Below, piece by piece: positions 56,765 through 64,000 of a stretch of DNA of 64,000 nucleotides. Below the pieces are notes generated by a model. It was not told the DNA's origin, searched no databases, and saw nothing but the letters and a program-made list of their open reading frames with translations. Source of the DNA: Agrostemma githago (lineage: Eukaryota; Streptophyta; Magnoliopsida; Caryophyllales; Caryophyllaceae); NCBI GenBank assembly GCA_958450325.1, contig OY288245.1, positions 61,677,441-61,741,440 of the forward strand, written 5' to 3'. The position numbers and the translations under genes are program-made. The stretch's first letter is position 1. Each line of letters begins with the position of its first letter.

Positions 56765-59700
56765 ATGACGAATACCGAAAGAAAATGGATGTACGAAAGG
56801 GTAGACGATAGAAACAAAGTTAAGTATGAGTTTATACTTGGGGTGGATGATTTTATTCTATATGCTAAGGAACAAGAAGAATACAAGACACATCAGATTC
56901 TTAGATGTCCATGTGTGAAGTGTGAAAATTTGAAGTACTTGAATGAGTATCAGGTGAAAGAGCATCTCTATAGCAAAGGGTTTACGCCTGGTTATACTAA
57001 TTGGGTGTGCCATGGAGAACCCTTTTCTTTTATTAGTAATCCTAGTACTTCAACAAACACTAATGCTTTCATCGACCAACCTTATCGGGAGATGATAGTA
57101 GATGCATTTGGAGACATAATGTTCGACCGTGTCGAGGATTCTCCTTTGGGTGAAGAAGAAAGCCCCCACCATGATCAGAAAGAATTTTTTGAAATGTTAG
57201 AGGCCGCCGAGACACCTCTGTATCGTGGATGTGAGTCATCATTGCTAGAAGTAGCTTCTAGGATGATTAACATTAAATGTGAGGACAACCTACCGGAAAG
57301 AAGTTTAGATAAGATAGCTGCTTTGATTGAGGATATCATTCCACGAGATAATATGATGACTCGCACATTTTACGATACTAAAAGGTTGCTTAGGGGCCTT
57401 CAAATGCCCCATCATAGGATCCATTCATGTCCGGATGGATGCATGCTATTTTGGAAAGAAGACTCCATGCTTGATAAATGTAAGAAGTGTGGAAAAGATA
57501 GGTACAAGAAGAAAACTTTTAGTGGGGCAGACATACCTTTCAAAGTCTTAACCTATCTCCCTGTAGCACCAAGGTTGCAACGTTTATATGCAACCAAGAA
57601 CATCGCAAAAGAAATGAGATGGCATATAGAAAATCCACGTGTACCAGGGACCATGGCTCATCCAAGTGACAGTGAGGCTTGGAAACATCTAGATTATATG
57701 TTTCCGGAGTTTGCTAGTGAGCCTCGTAATGTCAGACTTGGACTCTGCACAGATGGCTTTACACCATACGGTCAATTTGGTAAGTCGTACTCCTGTTGGC
57801 CGGTGATTCTCACTCCTTATAATCTACCCCCTGGATTATGCATGAAAAAACAATTTATGTTTCTATCTTTGATCGTTCCCGGGCCAAAAAATCCTAAGAA
57901 AAACTTGGACGTATACATGCAATCTCTTATTGATGAATTGAAAGAGTTGTGGGACACGGGAGTGCTCACCTATGATGTGTCCCGGAAACAAAATTTTCGG
58001 CTGAAAGCATGTATCCTATGGACCATTAACGATTTTCCGGCTTATGGGATGCTCTCTGGGTGGGCTACTGCTGGCAAACTTGCATGTCCACATTGTATGA
58101 AAGACACCAAGGCGTTTTGGCTTCCACATGGAGGTAAAATGTGTTGGTTCGATTGTCACAGACAGTTCTTACCCCTAGATCATGCATTCCGTTACAACAG
58201 AACTGCCTTTAGGAAGGGTAAGTGCGAGAATGACGAACCACCTCCGACATTGTCAGGATGCGAAATCTGGGAGACGATATCAGACTACCCGACGATAATT
58301 GATGGTACTGATCAAGAACTGAAAGAACTTAAGAACATGAAAACGGGGTGGTTCAAAAAGAGCTTGTTTTGGGACCTACCTTATTGGAAGCATTTGTTGA
58401 TTCGACACAATTTGGATGTCATGCACATTGAAAAAAACTTTTTTGAGCAAATAATTCATACAGTATTGGATAATAAAAATAAAACAGCTGACACCCATAA
58501 CACAAGGAAGGACTTGCCCAAATTATGTAGTAGAGGTCACCTACACCTCAAGGACGGCCGCAAACCAAAAGCTCCCTACACTCTTGACTAACTGCAAAAA
58601 AAGGTACTCTGTGAGTGGATATGCAACTTGAGGTTTCCAGATGGATACGCATCGGATTTAGGTCGCTGCGTCGACCTACACAGTCTCACACTCCATGGTA
58701 TGAAGAGCCACGATTGCCATGTGTTCATGGAACGGCTATTACCCGTTGCTTTGAAACACTTGCTGCCAACTAATGTGTGGAATTCAATTACCGAGATCAG
58801 CCAATTTTTTCGTGATTTGTGTGTCTCAAGCCTTACAACCCAAAATGTACAGCGGCTGGAGAACGATATTGCGGAGATCCTCTGCAAACTTGAGAAAGTG
58901 TTTCCACCATCGTTCTTCAATTCAATGGAGCACTTACCAATACATTTGCCTTATGAAGCAAGGGTTGGTGGGCCAGTACAATATAGGTGGATGTACCCTT
59001 TTGAGAGGTATAATTGTGAAAATACTCAACTTATTATTGTTTCTTAATCATTATATCATCATAATTGTGAAAATACTCTACACTATATCAAAATGTAGGT
59101 TTCTTAATCATTTGAAAAAAAAGTGGGTAACAAAGCACGTGTGGAAGGTTCAATTTGCAATGCTTTCTTAACTGAAGAAATATCAAATTTCTGTTCTCTA
59201 TACTTTGAAGACCACGTAGACACAAAGGCTAAGGATTTGGATGTGGGCACGGGTGACGAAAATGATTCATCTTTACCCGAGCTCTTTCGAAAACACAAAG
59301 GTAGAGCTCTTGCTAAACCAAAACAGAGGTACTTGGACGAACAAGAGTTCGATCGTGCACATTTGTACGCATTATCAAATTGTGAACTACTAGGAGAATA
59401 TGAACGGTACGTAAATAGTAACAACTTACATATTTATTTTAAAATTAAAAGATGTAAATGTCACGACTAAATTGGATAATTACAGCTTATTTGAACAGTT
59501 CATTATGGAGCAACATCCACGAGCTAAAATGGATGAAGTTTGGACTACATATGAGAAGTTGTTTCCAAAATGGTTTAAAGGATATGTAAGTCTCAGTGTT
59601 GACATATTAGAATGAAATAAACTTTGAGCACGTCACATATGCACTAACACTCTACTACGCAATTAGGTAACTGAGATGAATGTCAAAGATGATGTGATTC

Positions 59701-60266
59701 AAGCCTTAGCATTTGGTCCTTCTAAAGAAGTAAACAGTTGGCAAAGATATATGATTAATGGGTTTAATTTCCACACACAGAAATATGGGAAAAACAGAGC
59801 TACCATGAATTACGGGGTTTGCGTAAGTAATATCGAAGGAAACGATTACCATGGCACTTTAGAGGAAATTATTGAGTTGAGGTATTGTGGGGAGAAGAGA
59901 ATTTATAATGCAATCGTGTTCAAGTGTTCCTGGATGGATAATTCCACAAACGGTACAAGTGTTCATGGCCTTTATAAACTAGTAGAAGTTAATAGTAGGA
60001 GGAAGTATGGTAACTATGATCCTTTTATACTTGCCCATCAAGCTAGTCAAGTTTATTTTGCTCCATACCCAAACCCAAAGAAGGATAGAGATCATTGGTG
60101 GGCTGTTTTTAAGGGTCGGGCAAAGTCACAATTTAATGCACCAGTGGATGTCACGGTATTTCAAGAAGATGTGAGTAGTACTTCATTATTATATGGTGTT
60201 GTTGCCGATGACGTCTTAGAAATTTTTGGTGAAGGGGAGGATGGAAGAGATGAACGAGATGGGTGA
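56765..60266 (+). pseudogene. TNP2-type CACTA transposase gene, one stop and one frameshift
   Basis: The catalytic protein that excises and inserts the element. Exons by splice logic: 56765-59007, 59099-59406, 59486-59585, 59667-60266. Exon 1 opens MTNTERKWMYERVDD. The transposase-associated domain (PF13963; CPCVKCENLKYLN ... HLYSKGFTPGYTNWVCHGE) covers residues 8-87. Transposase_21 (PF02992) follows: CPDGCMLFWKED, CGKDRYK, FKVLTYLPVAPRLQRLY, LCTDGFTPYG, WPVILTPYNLPPGLCMK, ACPHCMKDTKAFWLPHGGK, NLDVMHIEKNFFEQ. TAA at 58589-58591 interrupts it; the same frame continues (CEWICNLRFPDGYAS) into a DUF4218 region (KSHDCHVFMERLLPVALKHL). A run of eight A (59115-59122) is one short, shifting the frame before VGNKARVEGS. 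DUF4216 lies in exon 4 (EIIELRYCGEKR ... VFKCSWMD). An acidic tail to 60360 is in a shifted frame. Confidence 0.85.
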
Positions 60267-60596
60267 TGATGTGATTGTCGAAGATGATAACATTGATGAG
60301 GAGGAGGAATTTGAAGATGAGTTTGAGGAGGAGGAGGATGAAGAAGAAGAAGAAGAATAAGAAGAAGAAGAAGAAGACGATGATGATGAGGACGATGATT
60401 GCTAACTTGTATTTGCTTAGTCATTGAATTAGTGGTCGATCAACACTCATGGATAAATGCAGTTATTATTTGTATATGTTTGTTTGGTTTTAGGCAAGAT
60501 GATATTATTTGTTAAATGTTTTCAAGGATTTGCATTTGGGAAGTATTATTTGCATATGTTTGTTTGTTTTGTCATTCAACAGATCGTATCTGAAAG

Positions 60597-60672
60597 ATGG
60601 TTGGACGAGGCGGACGTGGACGTGGACGTGGACCGCAGGTTCAGGTCGACGAGCACGAGGAGGAGCAGCAGC

Positions 60673-60706
<34 letters not shown>

Positions 60707-62128
60707 GCAGGAAGATCTGGAAATAATTGCGATTAAGCCCAGTGGGAGATGGTATTGCTTATTCTATCATTATCGAAGTAGATGTAGTATATAATTTTTT
60801 TCTATACAAAAATCTAATATGTGGCATTTGTGTTGATTAAGGTTTGACGACTCCGGTGTGGTAAGACGAGTAACGAAGTCGTTCAAGGGTTTCTACCATG
60901 AACCGCATATGAACTACCGGGAGACTTCGACGACGGTGAAAGATAAATGGTTCGACAATTTTAGGGTATACATTCACTTTATTTTCCTTACATTCAAAGA
61001 TATATAGTTATATGCACTTTTAATTGTTATTTAGATTTTTTCTTAATACGTAATTATTAATTTATGATCGGTCACAATGTCAGGGGTACTGTTCATGGGA
61101 GCCCGAGCATGAAGAGCGAGTTAGGGAGAGGTACGATGACGAATGTCGTAAACGGTTAAAGGACACCGTTAACGACATATGTGAACTGCGGAATGGCTAG
61201 AACAAGGCCTGCCCAGGGTGGATGGTGCCACAAGTCTACAAGGACTTGTTGGAGCGACGGAAGTCGAAGGCTTTCCAGAAGAGATCAAAGACAGCTGCTG
61301 CAAATAAAGCTTGTGCACAGCCTGGCCCTAGTCATCACGGGGGGTCGATCAAGGCAACGAAACATGCATCAAGGCTGGTAATGACAAAATATATTAAAAT
61401 ATTCCATAATGTTTTTATTCATATTTTTTTTTAAGATGATAGTAATAATTTGTCTTCTTAGATGGAGCAACTGGGTGGTAGGAGGCCCAGTGCGGCGGAG
61501 CTCGCGGAAGCCATGCACTCTAAGGTTGTCGACGGTAAAAGAGTTTTTACCAGTCAAAAGGCGAAGGAGACATTTGTAAGTGTTAATTTAGTTAATCATA
61601 GAGATTATCTTAAAATTCCTTAATAAATTAGTTATAACTTGTTCCTAAACATTACCTTCCTCTGTTTGCTAATAGGAACGATTTGAAGAGCTCAAGAAAA
61701 AGAACGAGGAGGAGGAGAAAGGAAAAGAGGACGACGAACTGTGGTTCGAAGCGGCCAAGGGCTTCAAGAAGGGCCACGTATACGGAGTGGGATCCGCCGG
61801 CCCATTGTACTTCACCCCCCCTCAACAGAACAAGGGTAATGCTTCGAGCTCCTATCATCCCGGTATTCTTGTACAACAAGAAAAACGGGCTGAAGAATTT
61901 CAAAACAAAATTTTGGAAGCCTTGGAGAAGGAGAAAGAAGAGAACAGGCGCTTTAGAGAAGAGACCCGGGAGCTCATGCAACAACAACAGCAGCTCATGT
62001 CAGCGCTTAACAAGGTATTACAAACTCAGAACTGTAACCCGTTCAACAACACTAACTTCCGTAATCCGAATGACGATAATTCGGGAGGTGGTGGAGTTGG
62101 GGGAGCCGGGGTCGGTTTTCAAGTGTAG
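60597..62128 (+). pseudogene. TNPA-type gene (Ptta/En/Spm plant transposase family, PF03004), one in-frame stop
   Basis: The second CACTA protein, thought to bind subterminal repeats and regulate transposition. Five exons with GT-AG borders: 60597-60751, 60842-60965, 61084-61377, 61462-61575, 61676-62128. The frame keeps phase across all joins. Exon 1 has a Gly/Arg head and a poly-Gln tract (CAA/CAG, 60665-60710). Then DKWFDNFRGYCSWEPEHEE (exons 2-3), TAG at 61198-61200, VPQVYKDLLERRKSKAFQKR (exon 3), GGRRPSAAELAEAMHSKVVDG (exon 4), and exon 5 with a Glu/Lys/Arg coiled coil and a Gly-rich C-terminus. The conserved 'VPxVYKDLLERR-SKAF' and 'P-AAELAE' blocks identify the family. One stop codon is the only defect I see. 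Confidence 0.85.
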
Positions 62129-62466
62129 CTTGAACTTTTAATTGATTACTCTTTTAAGTTGTGTAAACTTTGAATTCTCTTCCAAGTTGTTTAGACTCTT
62201 TAATTACACTTTCATTAGTATTCGCTTAATTAAGTAGTTAAACATTTTATGTGAATGAATTGTGGAGATGTTGGATTATGAATGAATTGGATGAAGTTAA
62301 CGAATGAAGGTTGAAGTGAATGATATTGTAGTTTGAATGAGTTGGAAGATTTGAATGATACGATATCGATGACAACAAATTGTAGTTTGTATGTTGTAGT
62401 TTGAATGCAGGTTTGTATGTTGCAAATTGGAGGACAACAAAACAACTGGATCCAGCACGACCTAAA

Positions 62467-62985
62467 CATCTTTACCGACCGCCCACACGTTATTACCGAC
62501 CGCGCGGCTTTCTTTACCGACCGCCATAAGCAACTTAGATATTGTCAATCTACGGTCGGTAAGCATTACCGACCGACAGGAGCGGTCGGTAAAAACCGTA
62601 AATACCGACCGCATTACCGACCGAGTTCCCCTTTTCCCGACCAAACGTTTCACAGGAGGTTCTGACCTTGGCTTGGTCGGCAACACTTACCGACCGCAAG
62701 TTTCAGTCGGAAATACCATTTACCGACCGCATAATACCATTTCTGACCGACTGGTCGGTCGGTGATGCTTAATATACCGACCGACAACATCAGTCGGTAA
62801 GTTTTATTGCCGACCGTTTTTGATCTTCACCGACCGTAATTCGGTCGGTGATTCACCGACTGGATCGTTTGGTCGGTACTTATTGTTTCCGACCATAGTT
62901 TTCGACTATAGGCTATCGGTCGGAAACTTTTAAAATGCGGTCGGTAAATGTGTTTACCGACCGATTTTGTACCTTCCCGACCGAT
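62467..62985. promoter_or_regulatory. Right subterminal repeat array of the CACTA element
   Basis: More than twenty copies of ACCGACCG/CGGTCGGT in both orientations over about 520 bp, more extensive than the left array. The open frames over it are artefacts of the repeat. Confidence 0.75.
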
Positions 62986-63206
62986 TTTTCCGGTTGCTAA
63001 ATGCTGTCATTCTTGTAGTGTGTGACTTATACAGGTACGACTCAAGCAAAGACATGCAAGTCATCAAATCTCCCCAGCAGCATTTTCCGGGATAGCACGG
63101 GATGGGCCAACACACAGGCACACCCAGGGCCTACGCGACAAGCCCAAATTCCCCACGGAGTACAATCATCAAGCTCAGGTATGATTTCTGTCTTGCAGCT
63201 GGCGAG

Positions 63207-64000
63207 TGATGTGTCGTGTTTATATAACTTTATTCCCTCGATTCCGTTGTCTTTTCCGGTCGGAACGCGCTCTTTAGAGCCGTTTCTTCTAACATTTTGC
63301 TTTGAGTGAGTGTTTTTGTAGATTCTACACGATTTCAGGTTTTTATGTGCATTTACACTCATATCTGGTTAGAAGAACGATCCCGAGACAAAACCCGTGC
63401 TTCGAGACGTTTAGGCGAAGAAGAAATGAGAAGTGTCGATTCGTTGGGCCCAGGAAAGCGGCCCAATGCTTGTTTTAGTACTGTTGTGCGCGCCAGCCTG
63501 CATGTGGCAGGCGGCCTGCTGGCCGGCCGGCATGACACAAGGGCGTTTTTAGCTTCAATTTTTGGTGTGTCTCGGCCCCTGCATGTGGCAGGCGGCCTGC
63601 CAGCCGGCCGGCGCGACACGCAGCTCATTTTCGCCTGATTTTGTATAACTAAGGAGGCTTGTATCATTTTTTATTATTACTTTTCATACTTAGTTTTATT
63701 TTTACTTTAGAAGCTCGTGACTCTTAAGATTCTAGCACTCGGTTTTCGCTCGGATTCGATTTCGGTAATCTCGTTTATGCAATTTTCAGTTTACGTTTCA
63801 ATCTTCATCGTAAATTATTTTAGTTCGTCGCAATTTTTCCTTATTTGTAATTCGTTGTTTACTTTGGTTCGCTAGATTCTCGTTCGTTTGTTATTAGATT
63901 TATTTGCTTCACCTTTTTATCATGAATTCCATGTATGCGATTTATTGTTTCTTAATCATCATGCGTAGCTAATTTTCTCGCTAGGGTCGAGGGGGATCGA
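63207..64000 (+). repeat. Probable start of another Athila-like LTR with GC-rich palindromes (runs off the window)
   Basis: TGATGTGTCGTG at 63207 begins a stretch with an LTR-like skeleton (GCTCTTTAGAGCCGTTTCT, compare GCTCTTTGGAGCGATTTCT in E2). At 63498-63621 a 37-bp block with GCAGGCGGCCTGC and GGCCGGCCGGC palindromes occurs twice, 82 bp apart, followed by TTGTATAACTAAGG (63642). The rest is AT-rich. The right end and TSD lie outside, so this is inference. Confidence 0.45.

Larger units (their letters stand above)
54582..63020 (+). mobile_element. Complete CACTA (En/Spm) transposon with TNP2- and TNPA-type genes, TSD TGT
   Basis: Ends CACTACAAGAAAAGTCGTGG and (other strand) CACTACAAGAATGACAGC, with TGT at 54579-54581 and 63021-63023. 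Dense subterminal arrays of ACCGACCG/CGGTCGGT lie at 54604-54795 and 62467-62985; the transposon's own proteins are expected to bind them. Both standard genes are present in the same orientation. 8439 bp. Each gene carries one stop codon and TNP2 also a frameshift, so as read it is not autonomous, though damage is slight. Confidence 0.95.
47227..64000 (+). mobile_element. Element D: Tat/Ogre-type Ty3 retrotransposon in intron 1 of TRS33, split by a CACTA transposon
   Basis: Long LTR (2650 bp), Ogre-type primer site TGGCGACTCCGCTGGGGA, long leader, short gag frame and a 3' part rich in tandem repeats. No protease, RT or integrase is seen before the CACTA insertion at 54582, and D sequence resumes at 63021. 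An additional LTR appears at about 63207. The right end is outside the window, so the TSD cannot be tested. Confidence 0.65.

Noticed and set aside
60161..60424. Minus-strand frame opposite the acidic tail of the transposase
   Set aside because: A shadow of GAA/GAG repeats.

Overview
The window is nuclear DNA of a flowering plant with a large, repeat-rich genome. Spliced genes with plant-type introns, En/Spm (CACTA), PIF/Harbinger, hAT, Mutator-like and Stowaway elements, a tRNA-derived SINE, and Athila, Tat/Ogre and Copia retrotransposons all point that way. The Retand-type antisense ORF and the Ogre-type gag are compatible with Caryophyllales, but I cannot place the species. Only one host gene is visible: the first exon of the TRAPP vesicle-tethering subunit TRS33/TRAPPC6 (46946-47097). 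Nearly everything else is transposable elements, most of them nested, and many insertions can be resolved by their target-site duplications (TSDs).

Layout, left to right. 1-511 is an LTR tail. 512-5038 is the 3' part of a Tat/Retand-lineage element with two antisense ORFs, each with its own TATA box, and a 3' LTR. 5100-9500 is AT-rich DNA with degenerate tandem repeats, a Stowaway-like MITE, two foldback elements (5880-6170, 7095-8063) and two Mutator-type MITEs of one family with perfect 9-bp TSDs (8171-8804, 8983-9456). From 9618 a PIF/Harbinger transposon begins. Its ORF1 (10236-11365) and its transposase ORF2 (40692-45037) are now more than 29 kb apart because a Copia element (11849-40632) sits between them.

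Inside the Copia RT coding region lies an Athila-like element called E1 (15352-39135, TSD GACTT). Inside the 5' LTR of E1 lies a second, minus-strand Athila-like element called E2 (16733-29247, TSD TTATC). Inside E2 lie a CACTA derivative carrying a piece of 5S rRNA sequence (18430-20541, TSD CAA) and a solo LTR (24426-26045, TSD GTTGT). One E2 LTR also contains an inverted LTR copy, which makes a hairpin of about 2.6 kb. The right part of the Harbinger element carries Tourist-like MITEs (A 40738-44368, B 41679-42800) and a TIR element called C (about 41392-43622) that captured an exon of an acyl-activating enzyme.

The TRS33 exon follows, with a hAT element in its 5' leader (46251-46903, 8-bp TSD) and a Tat/Ogre-type retrotransposon called D starting in its first intron (47227, running past the window). 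D is split by an 8.4-kb CACTA transposon (54582-63020, TSD TGT) that still carries both classic genes, a TNP2-type transposase and a Ptta/En/Spm (TNPA-type) gene. Each has one in-frame stop and TNP2 also has a frameshift. The window ends in another LTR (from about 63207).

The most striking signal is regulatory. In several LTR families a cluster of short CG-rich palindromes, with a different palindrome in each family, lies just upstream of a TATATATA box. E1 and E2 carry a second copy of this palindrome-plus-TATA module inside the element; in E1 it lies directly ahead of the second ORF. None of the elements looks autonomous as read.
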